A DNA stretch of 64,000 nucleotides, from the NCBI RefSeq assembly GCF_029227915.1, contig NC_079882.1:3410001-3474000 (forward strand). Direction: 5' to 3'. Of the stretch, positions 25,570 to 36,070 are shown piece by piece; position 1 is the first letter of the stretch, and every line of letters begins with the position of its first letter. The notes under the pieces are model-generated. The model had not been told where the DNA came from. It made no database searches and worked only from the letters and a program-made list of their open reading frames with translations. A program made the translations under genes and the position numbers. Source of the DNA: Hydractinia symbiolongicarpus. Its lineage: Eukaryota > Cnidaria > Hydrozoa > Anthoathecata > Hydractiniidae.

Positions 25570-26930
25570 GTTGCAGCGAAGAAAAGATAAAATCCAAACA
25601 TTCGAAACATTTAAAGCGACTTCGTGATTAATAATGATTATCGCTACACCAAAAAAAGGCAGCAAGCATTTCTAAACAAAACGAATAACCAAAACATTGA
25701 CAGGTTAAATATGCTTTGCATGCCATCGTCGTTACTATAGGAGATGTAGCTGCAGCTAGTAGCCTTTTCCGATAATACAATATCCATACAACCAGGCTTG
25801 TACATTTTGTTTCAGACAAAGATGGAAAGGCCTATATTTGTTTGACTTGTAGTAAACAGTTACTATAATCTGAAATCCCAGCGCTGTTTGAAACAAACTT
25901 CACTTTCGTGATAAAATGGCAACATTGGATAGGTTAAAGGGAACGATGTCCCAAGTCGAAAGGAACCATTGTCAATGTCTATAGAGATTTTAAAAATGTT
26001 GTTAGAAATAAACCCATGTTTCATAGTGAGTAAGTTTGTGGAATTGTACAGCTGAGGATCAGGGAATGGCGTTCACTTATTATCTATTGTATGCTTAATG
26101 TTGTGTCTAAATCTCGTCCCGCTTTTTTGGTGGTTTTGCTGTCGATATTCCCAAATCTTGAATGTCACGTCTTAGCATACTTTATTGAACCCTAGCATAT
26201 GTTAGGGAAACATTTCAGGATGTTTTCAAGTTAACGTACTGACAACGAATTTTTAATCCTCCGCTATCTTGAAATGATCCAAATATGTGATCAAACCGGA
26301 TGATTTTTCTTTAACTTTAGTTCTAATTTTATTTGAGGTCAACTTCATGCTGCATTCAATTTGAATAGTTTAAGCATTAATTTCTTTTTTTAACTTAATT
26401 ATTATTATACCTGATTGGTTAAAATAAAATTGGTTATTCTAAAGGGGGAAACTTTGTGAACATCAACAAACGCATTTTGTGATTTCAAAGAACGGATTAA
26501 ATTCAAAAGTTAACACACGAGGATCAATCCCTTTAATAATAATCGTTCTTGTTCTCAGATTTATCAACTCTCAGTAAGACAATACCCCCACTCGGCTGCG
26601 TATCCATTTGCTATTGGTAAGACAATACCCCACTCGGCAGCGTGTCTGTTTACTCGTGGTAAAAATCTATTATTAAAATTATTAAGAATACCAATGATAA
26701 TCGAGATATTTCGTACACTGAGCATTGGTAGCTGATTTAAAAAACAGTAGCAAACACAGTAATGGTTTTGATGTAATTTTTAACTCACCCAATCACAGGT
26801 TCAAATTTTTGCTTGTTTAGTCATCCAGTTGTGATACCGAAAGGGAAAAAAGTGTGACTGCTTTAGTGAGTCAGAATCGTTTAATAAGTCGCGTTGCATT
26901 ATGGGGAGTTGCATCGTCAGGATCGGATGA
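25570..26930. repeat. Diverged segmental duplication, partner at about 54150-55920
   Basis: Long collinear similarity with substitutions and indels. Shared landmarks include GATGTAGCTGCAGCTAG (25743 and 54339), TTAATGYTGTGTCTAAATCTC (26099 and 54650), GACAATACCCC (26579 and 55223) and the CATCCA...GAAAGG...AAAAAAGTGTG stretch (26822 and 55850). In the partner, PHKA exons follow immediately; here they do not. No gene is seen in 25471-27015. Confidence 0.75.
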
Positions 26931-27015
26931 CGATGGCTGATTTATATTTTCGTTTTTAATTTTTTTTCTAGCTATAGATCAATTTCCATGCTGATCTCAT
27001 CATTTTGAACACTGC

Positions 27016-27703
27016 CAGTTAGGGACAACTGCAAATTAGACTATTCTGCCTAAATAGGCCATGATAGACAAATTAGGCGAAATTTTTCTCCTAACTAGGC
27101 TATCGACACTAAATTTGGTTATTACAGTCTTCTGGTTCGTGGTCGCACTGATCTTTAACGTTAAAAACAACCCTCCTTCGGATGGAGAAGTATTATTTTC
27201 GTAAATGTTATGGTGCGTTTTGAAAATATTGCTTTTAGTTTGTTATGCTGCTGATCCCGATAAGCACAACGTTTTTTTCCAGCGTGTTTTACCGCCTAAA
27301 ACCGCCTAAATACACTTTTTTGATTTAAAAGAAAGATGGCTCTTGGTTAGGCTATGATGTCCTAATTACGCTATCATAGACAAAATAAGCTATTTGGAAA
27401 ATCTCTCCCCGGACCTTGTTCTAGACGATTGGAAACGAGTTTGGTTGGTGGGCACGTTTACATGTATAACTTTATATACGCCATGCAAACTCTATGAAAT
27501 TTGACCTAAGCAAAGATGACTAAGTCAGCAAGTAGTACAGGAAAAATGATGGCACGACCAACAAAGATTGCAAGGATATCGTTCATTGAAATTTTCCATC
27601 TCCTAAATAGACTATTCTCTCCAAGTTAAGCTATTAAAAATCTCCTAATTTAGCTACTAGCTTATTTAAGAGAAATAGTGTAATTTGTAGTTGTCCCTAA
27701 CTG
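27016..27703. mobile_element. Small inverted-repeat DNA element (MITE-like), larger of a pair
   Basis: It starts CAGTTAGGGACAACT and ends with the reverse complement AGTTGTCCCTAACTG. There is no coding capacity. Its left half is the reverse complement of the right half of the neighbouring element at 27911-28339, and its right end matches that element's left end, so the two are the same family in opposite orientation; this one has about 260 extra internal bases. No clear target duplication is seen (ACTGC versus ACCGG). CCTAAWTAGG-like submotifs repeat inside. Confidence 0.8.
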
Positions 27704-27910
27704 ACCGGTAAAAAAAGCCTACACCCTGGAGGTAGCTAGCTATATGTCTATGTAATGTAAGTAGCTGCAGTATTTTAACTGTTTTTCTTTAAGTGAAGTT
27801 CTGTAAAGTCCTGTAAAGTAGTCACCTGAATTTCAGCTGTGCAAAAAGAATGTGTAAGTTTGGATTTGGGAAAGAGGGAGAACTCGCATTTTTTCCAAAC
27901 GTCCAATTAA

Positions 27911-28339
27911 CAGTTAGGGACAACTACAAATTAGACTATTTCTCCTAAATAAGCTAGTAGCTAAATTAGGAGATTTTTAATAGCTACTAGGACATCATAG
28001 CTTAACCATCCTCCATCTTTCTTTTAAATCAAAATAGTGTATTTGGGCGGTTTTTTAAAACACGCTGGAAAAAAAAGGTGTGCACATCGGGATCAGCAGC
28101 ATAACAAACTAAAAGCAATATCTTCAAAACGCACCATAACATTTACGAAAATAATACTTCTCCATCCGAGGGAGGTTTGTTAGATCATTTTTGACGTTAA
28201 AGATTGGTGCGACCACGAACCAGAAGACTGTAATAAGCAAATTTAGTGTCGATAGCCTAGTTAGGAGAAAAATTTCGCCTAATTTGTCTATCATGGCCTA
28301 TTTAGGCAGAATAGTCTAATTTGCAGTTGTCCCTAACTG
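27911..28339. mobile_element. Small inverted-repeat DNA element (MITE-like), shorter copy, inverted
   Basis: The termini are CAGTTAGGGACAACT and its inverse, flanked on both sides by ATTAA, which reads as a 5-bp target duplication. It is non-coding. The superfamily is not determined; CAGT ends alone are not diagnostic. Confidence 0.8.
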
Positions 28340-30976
28340 ATTAACGTTCGGCTAAACTTCAGAAAATGTACACAAAAAAATTTAATAAAATATAAACTGC
28401 AACACGGTTACGCAGGTCTACTTGGACATTCTCATTCTTTGTGTATAGTAGAAGTGCGTATTTGCGTTTGCAGTTTTGTATGATGTTTGGAGATTTTTGT
28501 TTTTTTAAAAGTGACTATCTGCGTTTGCAGCTTTTATATGATAACCAAAATTTTTCTGTACAAATTCTAAAGCTGCTCCTGCTGGCGTTCTTCACGAAAC
28601 CACCCACCCACCTTGACAAATGTCCATTTAGCTCTGCAGCAACATAGGTTTATGGGGTTGTTTACAAAAAGTAATGTAGCTAGCATGCTCAAAGAAAAAG
28701 GAGGCAGAGAGGTAATCTAAAAGCGTGTCAAAGTGTACAAGAGGAAAGGGGGCTTTGAAGGGCTTACACATTTACGCTTTAAAATATTATTGCAGCTTTT
28801 TTATGTATCTTTTTTGCTAAAAATGCGTGATTATTTCAACCTTAACACCTTAGACCTGCCGTAGTTACCCATATTGTCCTTTTTTCAAGTAACGTGTTAT
28901 AATTAATAATCATTTAGTTGATTTTTCGGGCAGGGGTGTACTGTACGTCAAAAGCAAAGCATAAAATGGAGTATAAGATTGATGATTTATAGTACATATG
29001 CATTTTTGAATGGACCCATTATAGTAGTTGTTGACAAATGATTTTTGTCTGTTTTACACCCATGTAACTGATTAATCCTTGAACTATAACTTATTTTTGG
29101 ATTGCTTATTTGATCAATTATATATACATTTTTTTAGAGTCAAAAAAGAAGAAATTTGATGGAGATCCTACCTTGAAAAATAAAGGGCGTATTGTAAATG
29201 ATTAAAGAAAAAGTGCTTCTCATACGTTACAACCAGTAAACCACAAGATTTTTTGGCTTGAAGTTGCAGAAAGACTTGCCACCATTAACATGAACTGATG
29301 CATATATCTTAAGATTTTGTTTTTGCAGATTTAGTAGTTTGTTTATAGATCAGATTTCATAGATTGTGCCTTTAAATTTTTTAACCTATAAATTTGATTT
29401 AAAAATATTAAAGCTGCAGGTCTACTATTATGGTAACCGTTCAGGGGCGAATCCAGTGTACGTCAGCGCCGTCACGCGACTGACATAATTTTTACTAAGA
29501 ATCGTAAAAAATAATAGGATACTGTGATCCTGCAGTCCCTGCAACCGTTGACCTTTATTTTACGGACCTTTCTCTTGTGTGACTGAGTTGATGGATACGG
29601 CAAAAAGCAACTGACATCCGAAGAATTTTCATGCAATGTGATTAACTTGCCGGCCGAAATAAGGTATTCTGATTGTTTATTTACGGCATTCGAAATGTAT
29701 TTCTCAATAATCATTGAATTTTTTTGTAACCGATGCCGTGTAATTTGAATTTCAGACCAAACGAAAGCAATTAGGACTTTTCGGACCAAATGAAAGCAAT
29801 CAAGAGTTTTCGGACCAAACGAAAGCATGCAAGACTAATAAGTAACCAGGTATGGTGACTCACCATGTGTGCTGCAACAATGAGATGCAATAATCTTTTA
29901 AATGTGTAAGAAAGATACGTAAAGTTATTACATTAAATCAAGTCTTTATGTCAAAAATATAATTACAGTTGCGTAGCTATAGATGTTGGAACATATGTAG
30001 CTAGCTAGCTGGCTAGCTAGAAATTTCAATGCAGAGTGGGTTATTTTTAAAGTTGTTGTTGTTGACCAAGAACTTAGAGATTGCAATTGCTTTATGTTAA
30101 GAAGAAAATGCTTTATTATTCTTGCTATCTTAAACACTTGTAATATATAGCTAATAAAAGCATGCACTATCTAACTTTCATATGAAAAATCCTTTTTATA
30201 CTAATTTTTAATTTTCACGAAATAGGCCCAGAGCACACGTAGACTGATAATAACTTCCTGCAGATGTTAATAGCTTACTAATAGGATATATCATCTGAGG
30301 AATTTTAATATTAGTACAAGTCTGTGAATTTTTTGAAAAAATTAATAATTCCTAACCAATTAGTCAAAGTGGCATTTTATGTGTGTAGTATAAAGAAGCA
30401 TACTTTACTCTAATGGTAAAAGCCCAATAACTTGTGCAAAAATTATATACGGTATAGTTTTAGACCAGATCCGTGAAAGAGAGCCCAATATACATTGACC
30501 TATCATTGTAGTTCTAAGTTTTTTAATTTAGGAATTTTCGGGGACACCGATAAGGCATTTTTTACAGCATATCTGTTTTAACACAGATACAAGTACAAAA
30601 ACCATTAAAAGCAATTTTTCTGATTGAAATAAGTTAGATAGGAATTGATAAAACTAGTTTAAGCCCAAATTTTTTAACCAGTCCAAAGAAATTGTAAAGT
30701 ACCGGAATGTTCAACTTACATTATGTTGGTACAAAAGCTTAATCATGATTACGACTACGGTTTAAGTGATAAAATTTTTGTTTGTCCTTTATTTATTATG
30801 TTATCAATTGAATAATATTTGAGCAAACGCATTTTGCAGAATAGGCAGTGACCAACCAAAAGGGTGCATATATGTTTTATTCTGTAGTGCTACATCCAAC
30901 ATGTTGTGTAATACAGAAGTTAGTTTCGACAATTTACTTATTTCCTGGGATAATTATTTTTAGCTCTTAAAGTCAC
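28340..30976. other. Non-coding AT-rich spacer before the Polinton
   Basis: No convincing exon or gene. It contains three tandem copies of a roughly 30-base unit with TTTTCGGACCAAAYGAAAGC (29754-29830) and a short (GCTA)n tract at 29998-30020. Open frames such as the 118-codon one ending at 29472 are partly made of the tandem repeat. Confidence 0.6.
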
Positions 30977-30981
30977 TGAGA

Positions 30982-31268
30982 AGAGATAGGAAAATCCCAA
31001 TTATAGGACAGACCCCGTTAGCACTTTACCATTCCACGTCAATTTATAGATCATCCACGTCAAATCAACGATAGAAGAGTCCATAAAATCCATGTGCACT
31101 TTACCACTTTACGTCAAATAAGCGGGCATGCTCTATAATATCTGTCCAAAACCCACACCCCCACCCCAACCCCCGCCGTGTCCCCCGGGCCCCCTCCCCG
31201 TCCCATGGGTCCCTACCCACCCTCATCTGTCGTGCCTTATAATTTATAGTGTTATGTGCCTATAATGT
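30982..31268 (+). repeat. Left terminal inverted repeat of the Polinton
   Basis: Identical over 287 bases to the reverse complement of 46830-47116. It carries three ACGTCAAWT motifs (near 31036, 31057 and 31111), two GCACTTTACCA motifs and a C-rich tract (about 31153-31206). Diverged similarity to the polymerase 3' end continues to about 31316. Confidence 0.97.
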
Positions 31269-31481
31269 TCTCTTGCCAGTGTGGTAATACCATCCTCCAT
31301 AATTATGCGCTTATAACAATAGGATTTTACATATTTTACATATTTTACATACCAGAAAGTTGTTTACATAAGAAAAAAGTTAAAACGAAAGTAGCCGTTG
31401 CTAAGGATATTTGGTATGTAAGGAATGCATTGTTTCTCTATTGTTATTCTGGCTTGATTGACATTTAATTGACGTCAATCT

Positions 31482-32666
31482 TTATCTAAACAAATACCAT
31501 ATGAAATAACCCGTTGTCATAACAATCACAAGAGCGATCTTCTCATCTTCGTGTGTAGGAGGAGGAGTATCTTTGTGGTAAGGTGCAGTAATGTGTTTAT
31601 CTGTAGTATCCACGTGGTGTACGGTAATGTGTTTATCAGGATGATCGGGTGTTACAGGCTTCTTTTTAGTTATCTTATGTGATTCAGCTGTTTTTTCAAT
31701 AACATTGACCTTTCGATTGATACCGATGGTAAGATCTTCACCCGATATCAAAATCTTGTTGTTGTAACCCACCACACCCGTCTTAATTCTGAGATTCATG
31801 TCACTAGGTAACATATAAATACCTTGTCCAACCGAATAATCAACCTTACTTGAAGCGTAGTTTAACGTATCCTGATAACGTTTAATGTCCTCCTGAATAT
31901 CAACCCTACGGTTAACAATGTCTTCAAGGTTATTCATAAAAACTCTTTGGGCGGTCAGAGCACTTGAATCATTACCAAGGATGGAGGAGCGTGCTGAGGC
32001 CTGAGAACTAAGAACAAGATAGGCATAGGCCCTAACACTGCTTGAGATCTTCACAAGGCCCGTTTTTGTAAATCCATCGGATTTTTCCACAATCCACCGC
32101 GTCATGGAGTCGTTAGTGAAATAACTCAACCCCGGAGTTGGATATTCTTTACGTCTTTTTTGATATGAGCTGAAAAAGTACTGACCTCTGTATTTCATGG
32201 GGTTGGGATCAACCCCATAATCGCTGCAGATTTTTAGAAACTCCTCATTTGAATAAGGATTGTCGTATTGATTGAAACTATCCTCAAAGGGCAGAGGTAT
32301 CTGCAAGCGCTTAATGATTCGCCTAATGTGATAATACACATGGAAGCGATATATCGACCTGACCATGGATCTACCATCCTTCAGGTGTTCGGAGCTGACT
32401 CCGCAGGCACTTGAAGCGCACCAAGTGGCGAAATTGAGCTGGGTTTGCCATAATCTAAAAGGTTGCTCATTCCAAATTCTCATACGTTGCGCGTTATGAC
32501 TAAGTTCATAATTGGTAAAAATATTAGGAAAGGAAGCGGGGAAGGATCCGCTTTCGGACACAATAATGGCCTGTTTGTACAGATCCCTGGCGCCCAATAT
32601 TTGAAGATCCCGCCCCCCATTTGGCTTATATGCCGCATTCGGGTTATATCTGAAAATGTCATCCAT
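31482..32666 (-). CDS. Polinton conserved protein of unknown function, C-terminal membrane anchor
   Basis: 394 residues. I do not recognise a catalytic domain. The N-terminal two thirds look globular, with a FATWCASSACGVSSEHL segment near residue 80 and a basic, helical SIYRFHVYYHIRRIIKRL region. A His/Pro/Thr-rich linker (about 330-375, repeated DKHIT) leads to a single hydrophobic segment at the very C terminus (IALVIVMTTGYFIWYLF). It is transcribed away from the minor capsid candidate, from which it is separated by only 38 bases of shared promoter. A virion-associated role is possible from its location only. A weak inverted repeat GATTGAC...GTCAATC (31456-31480) lies just past its stop. 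Confidence 0.75.
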   Translation of the reverse strand: MDDIFRYNPNAAYKPNGGRDLQILGARDLYKQAIIVSESGSFPASFPNIFTNYELSHNAQRMRIWNEQPFRLWQTQLNFATWCASSACGVSSEHLKDGRSMVRSIYRFHVYYHIRRIIKRLQIPLPFEDSFNQYDNPYSNEEFLKICSDYGVDPNPMKYRGQYFFSSYQKRRKEYPTPGLSYFTNDSMTRWIVEKSDGFTKTGLVKISSSVRAYAYLVLSSQASARSSILGNDSSALTAQRVFMNNLEDIVNRRVDIQEDIKRYQDTLNYASSKVDYSVGQGIYMLPSDMNLRIKTGVVGYNNKILISGEDLTIGINRKVNVIEKTAESHKITKKKPVTPDHPDKHITVHHVDTTDKHITAPYHKDTPPPTHEDEKIALVIVMTTGYFIWYLFR

Positions 32667-32704
32667 TCTTTGATTTAAATATATTCACAATCTCTAATAT
32701 AATA
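32667..32704. promoter_or_regulatory. Divergent promoter, 38 bp
   Basis: It lies between start codons on opposite strands. It contains ATTTAAAT (32673-32680) and CTAATATAATA (32694-32704) abutting the ATG. The same two motifs at nearly the same spacing occur in the divergent promoter at 38655-38694. Confidence 0.5.
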
Positions 32705-33268
32705 ATGTATATCACAATAAAGGACGTAAATAGCGAGAAGAAAATCTATTTGTATCAACCGATAGACAACTCACATGGTACAAAGGAGGTTGCGATCGTG
32801 GAGACGTTTTCAGATAATGTCACATATGTAGCTACAGCTCAAATAGATATACCCTTGGCCGATGGAGTTACCACGGTTAGGTTACAACAGGGTCAGCACT
32901 ACACAGGGAGGGAGTTGAATTCAATCGTGAGAGGTGATGTAAAATCAACACAACTAGCTAGAAACTCTAAGTTGAGTAAAATATTCAATACGGAGGGTGT
33001 AACGGAACTACATTTTAATCTTAATGAATTGGATAACTCGTTAAATCTTAAAGATGGTGAATATAGCAACAACCTGATGACATATCATATATCCGAGTAT
33101 GGTGGTGATTTTACATATATTGAACCGAAAAATCCGCAATATAAGAAACTAAAGAAAGGTTTACTTCAATCACTTACCATGAGAGTCACAGGTCAGGATG
33201 GTAAGGTGTTATGGGGTGGTATGAAGACAACAGTTACCATTCACATAAGAGATACGGCGTACAGATGA
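32705..33268 (+). CDS. Candidate Polinton minor capsid (penton-type) protein
   Basis: 187 residues, beta-strand-rich, without signal peptide or membrane segment. Size and position, directly upstream of the major capsid gene on the same strand, are those of the single jelly-roll minor capsid protein of Polintons. I see no signature motif that proves this; the C-terminal pattern LTMRVTGQDGKVLWGG...TVTIHIR is compatible with a jelly-roll edge. It could be another structural protein. Confidence 0.5.
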   Translation: MYITIKDVNSEKKIYLYQPIDNSHGTKEVAIVETFSDNVTYVATAQIDIPLADGVTTVRLQQGQHYTGRELNSIVRGDVKSTQLARNSKLSKIFNTEGVTELHFNLNELDNSLNLKDGEYSNNLMTYHISEYGGDFTYIEPKNPQYKKLKKGLLQSLTMRVTGQDGKVLWGGMKTTVTIHIRDTAYR

Positions 33269-33323
33269 TACCGTAGCATTAACCGAATTAAAGTAAAATA
33301 AAATAAAAGTAATATGGAATAGC

Positions 33324-34643
33324 ATGGAATACGGGAAAAAGTTAAACCCAGAGCGTTCACTTAGGATCGCACATGGCGTAAAAGGAACGCATCAAAAAGT
33401 AATTGTCACTCACAACCCAAGTGAGATTGATCAGAACCAGTTACTCCTGATTAGGTTCCCTAATTTAGGTAACGATGATGTCATTGTTCCTGGTACTTCG
33501 AAAATAAGTTTCGACGTTGAACTCGAGTCAAAAGTCGACACGAAGAGAACATTGGTCTCTAACATAGGGAGGGCAATTGTTAAAAAGCTAGCTATCAAGT
33601 TCGAGGGTACCGAGATTCTGAGCATTGATGACTTTGATCTTTTCGGGTGCTACAGAGATTTATGGCTAACCAAGTCCGAAAAAAGAAATGCAATAAGACA
33701 AGGTATCATCTTTGATGAAGGGTGCACGGAAAATTGCATGAAACTGAGAGTTGGAGCCGCGGATAAAGACGCATCGGAGGTAGCGGACAAAGCTATTTAT
33801 GATGCATACAAAAACAAGTTCACCATACCACTAGATTTTGAAATGTTAGATAGCACGATTCCTTATTATCAGGCCGGATTAGGTAATAGGCTGTGTTATG
33901 AGATAACATTCAACAATTATGACAGGGTAGTATTATCAACACCAACCAAACCTTCCGGTGCCACATCGGCACCCGCGCCGGATGCTAAATACAAAATCTC
34001 CAACATATCTCTCGAATATGAGATTGTGACACAACCCACACTCGCCAGATTCATTTCAAATGAATACCAAAACATGGCCGTACTCTATGACAGATTTCTG
34101 AGACATAGACAAATTAGGGTGGATAAGTCAGACACAACGTGGAATTGGTCATTCAATACACCGTGCAAGTCCCTGAAGGGTATATTGGTTCTGTTTGAGG
34201 AAGAGAAAGCTTACAAACGAGATACCGGTAAGTTCTACAATCCCAAGATCAAAAAGGTATCCGCCATAGTTGAGGGTAAGCCTAATCAACTTTTCGCTCA
34301 GGGGATGCAACCGTTTGAGCATTATGGTGAAATATGCAAGTATTTCGCGGAGGGCAAGCAAAAGGACAGCAACGCCGGTGAAATACAGAAACATCTGCAA
34401 CTACATGATGTGAAGGTCGCGGACTACCTAACCACGAAATATGCTCTATGGCTGGATTTCAGAACCATAGATGAAAACTCACTGCACGGGACCGGCCGAC
34501 GGATTGAAAATGCGAGCGAGGGGATCACACTGCAAGTTGAAAAGACGGCCGAAACCGCGGGATCCTTAAACGCCTACATATATCTAATCATGGATGCTCA
34601 ATTAAATATTCAAAACGGTGAAATTATGGATGTACTATATTAA
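33324..34643 (+). CDS. Probable Polinton major capsid protein (double jelly-roll type)
   Basis: 439 residues, no membrane segments, rich in predicted beta strands. It begins LNPERSLRIAHGVKG and includes LLLIRFPNLGNDDVIVPGTS near residue 40 and YDRFLRHRQIRV near 250. Its place between the minor capsid candidate and the packaging ATPase is the conserved morphogenesis block of Polintons and their viral relatives. Double jelly-roll folds have little sequence conservation, so a structure prediction would be the decisive test. The stop (34641-34643) lies one base before the likely ATPase ATG. Confidence 0.75.
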   Translation: MEYGKKLNPERSLRIAHGVKGTHQKVIVTHNPSEIDQNQLLLIRFPNLGNDDVIVPGTSKISFDVELESKVDTKRTLVSNIGRAIVKKLAIKFEGTEILSIDDFDLFGCYRDLWLTKSEKRNAIRQGIIFDEGCTENCMKLRVGAADKDASEVADKAIYDAYKNKFTIPLDFEMLDSTIPYYQAGLGNRLCYEITFNNYDRVVLSTPTKPSGATSAPAPDAKYKISNISLEYEIVTQPTLARFISNEYQNMAVLYDRFLRHRQIRVDKSDTTWNWSFNTPCKSLKGILVLFEEEKAYKRDTGKFYNPKIKKVSAIVEGKPNQLFAQGMQPFEHYGEICKYFAEGKQKDSNAGEIQKHLQLHDVKVADYLTTKYALWLDFRTIDENSLHGTGRRIENASEGITLQVEKTAETAGSLNAYIYLIMDAQLNIQNGEIMDVLY

Positions 34644-34644
34644 G

Positions 34645-35241
34645 ATGGACTACATGAAAGATCCTCACACGGCACTATTCGTCGGTCCAACGGGCTGCGG
34701 AAAATCCAAACGTGTAGTAACACTGCTGGAGAGTGAATACTTTGATCACTTCGATTTCATTGTGATTATATGTCCAACATTAAGATGGAACAAGACATAT
34801 ATGGGGAGTAACTGGTTTTGGAACGACAGATATGTGATTCTAATTGAGCCCATGGGCATGTTGTACGAATGGATTCAAAAGATGACGGATTTCTGTGCCG
34901 GGTACAAAACATTATTCCTGATCGACGACATCATCGCGGATGAGAAACTGGACAAAAAGAGGCAACCGCTTCTGGAGCTGGCCATCAGCGGTCGGCATCG
35001 AAACCACACCATGTGGCTACTCACACAATCATACACCGCGATACCGAAGAACTTACGAAGGCAGGCAAAAATGTTATATGTGTGGTATCCGAAGGACAGG
35101 GATGATCTCGCAACCATCCACAAAGAGAATGATGTCATTGAATCGTCGGAGATCCAGAAGGTCAAGGAAAGGCTGAAAGATGGCAAATATACACATTTAG
35201 TCATGAGGATGGAATCTCCACGAACTCACGTGATTTGCTAG
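34645..35241 (+). CDS. A32/FtsK-HerA-like genome packaging ATPase
   Basis: About 198 residues from ATG 34645 (alternative in-frame ATG at 34630, which would overlap the capsid gene by 14 bases). Walker A GPTGCGKS is near residue 16, Walker B TLFLIDDI near 93, then SGRHRNHTMWLLTQSY, the sensor-like segment typical of the A32 packaging ATPase family of Polintons, virophages and large DNA viruses. Its role is to pump the genome into the capsid. It follows the capsid gene by one base (TAA-G-ATG), which suggests joint expression. A strong inverted repeat follows at 35252-35278. Confidence 0.92.
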   Translation: MDYMKDPHTALFVGPTGCGKSKRVVTLLESEYFDHFDFIVIICPTLRWNKTYMGSNWFWNDRYVILIEPMGMLYEWIQKMTDFCAGYKTLFLIDDIIADEKLDKKRQPLLELAISGRHRNHTMWLLTQSYTAIPKNLRRQAKMLYVWYPKDRDDLATIHKENDVIESSEIQKVKERLKDGKYTHLVMRMESPRTHVIC

Positions 35242-35251
35242 AATGGGCATT

Positions 35252-35278
35252 TTTTGTTACAAGAGTCTTGTAACAAAA
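35252..35278 (+). terminator. 3'-end hairpin after capsid/ATPase unit
   Basis: Perfect arms TTTTGTTACAAG (35252-35263) and CTTGTAACAAAA (35267-35278) with a 3-base loop, 10 bases after the ATPase stop. One of a set with a TTAC...GTAA core at gene ends in this element. Confidence 0.6.
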
Positions 35279-35292
35279 GTATCTAACAGATC

Positions 35293-35437
35293 TATAGACT
35301 CCTATAAGACTCTCCTATAATACTCCTATAATACTCCTATAGACTCCTATAGACTCCTATAGACTCCTATAGACTCCTATAGACTCCTATAGACTCCTAT
35401 AAGACTCTCCTATAATACTCCTATAGACTCCTATAGG
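35293..35437 (+). repeat. 10-bp minisatellite upstream of the membrane-protein cluster
   Basis: Six perfect tandem AGACTCCTAT units (35341-35400) are flanked on both sides by the same variant block (AAGACTCTCC TATAATACTC type). It ends 3 bases before the ATG of the next gene, so it contains or forms that gene's promoter region. Confidence 0.85.
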
Positions 35438-35440
35438 ACC

Positions 35441-36070
35441 ATGATAGAATATATAAATTTCATATTACTGGTGATAGCTGTAGTGCTATTGCTGGTATTG
35501 GTTAGTTTTTGCCTTTTTTGTATTAAAAAATACCTATCGCTATTGAAAATGGCTGAAACAGCAATTGACAACCTAATTTTTATCGATGAACGGGATGAAC
35601 AGGATGATGGGAAGAGACAGAAATTGCTCGAGTGCGTGCTGACCGGAAATAGCAAGCTGTATCTGGGGAAGATGTATACGGAGGAGGGGATCCGGAAGCT
35701 CGGGAATGGTGAGGTGGATAAACTTTTCGCCATATACGAGGCTAAACTATCTGGTCAAATGGTAAAGTCTCTTGGAGAGTCAATAATCCACATGTACTCT
35801 CTGGGTGCCTGTGCGGCTCTGGGCATAAAAAATCAAAAAGCTCTGAGTGATGACCTGGAGAATGACCCATTCCTAAACTCCGCCCTTCAAAGGTTCACGT
35901 GCGATTTGTATTATAAGTTCGGATCACTACTATCACCAATCAGTGTGGGTCTAATTACAGGTAGGCATTATATCGCTGGAAGAAATTTAAACGCAAATAA
36001 TAATATAGATATAGATAATAAAGATGTCAGAGGAACAGACCCCTATTCAGGTGACAACGAAGAACCCTAA
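35441..36070 (+). CDS. Polinton membrane protein, unknown function
   Basis: 209 residues. It begins with a strongly hydrophobic helix (about 7-28, ILLVIAVVLLLVLVSFCLF) that would act as a signal anchor, followed by a soluble helical domain and an Asn/Asp-rich tail. No family recognised. It starts straight after the 10-bp minisatellite. Its last 47 bases overlap the next gene in another frame. It is first in a tight cluster of five small genes, four of them with hydrophobic segments, that ends in a hairpin at 37335. Confidence 0.75.
   Translation: MIEYINFILLVIAVVLLLVLVSFCLFCIKKYLSLLKMAETAIDNLIFIDERDEQDDGKRQKLLECVLTGNSKLYLGKMYTEEGIRKLGNGEVDKLFAIYEAKLSGQMVKSLGESIIHMYSLGACAALGIKNQKALSDDLENDPFLNSALQRFTCDLYYKFGSLLSPISVGLITGRHYIAGRNLNANNNIDIDNKDVRGTDPYSGDNEEP

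Noticed and set aside
31256-31468. 70-codon plus-strand open frame at the left Polinton end
   Set aside because: It is antisense to a diverged fossil of the polymerase 3' end within and next to the terminal repeat.
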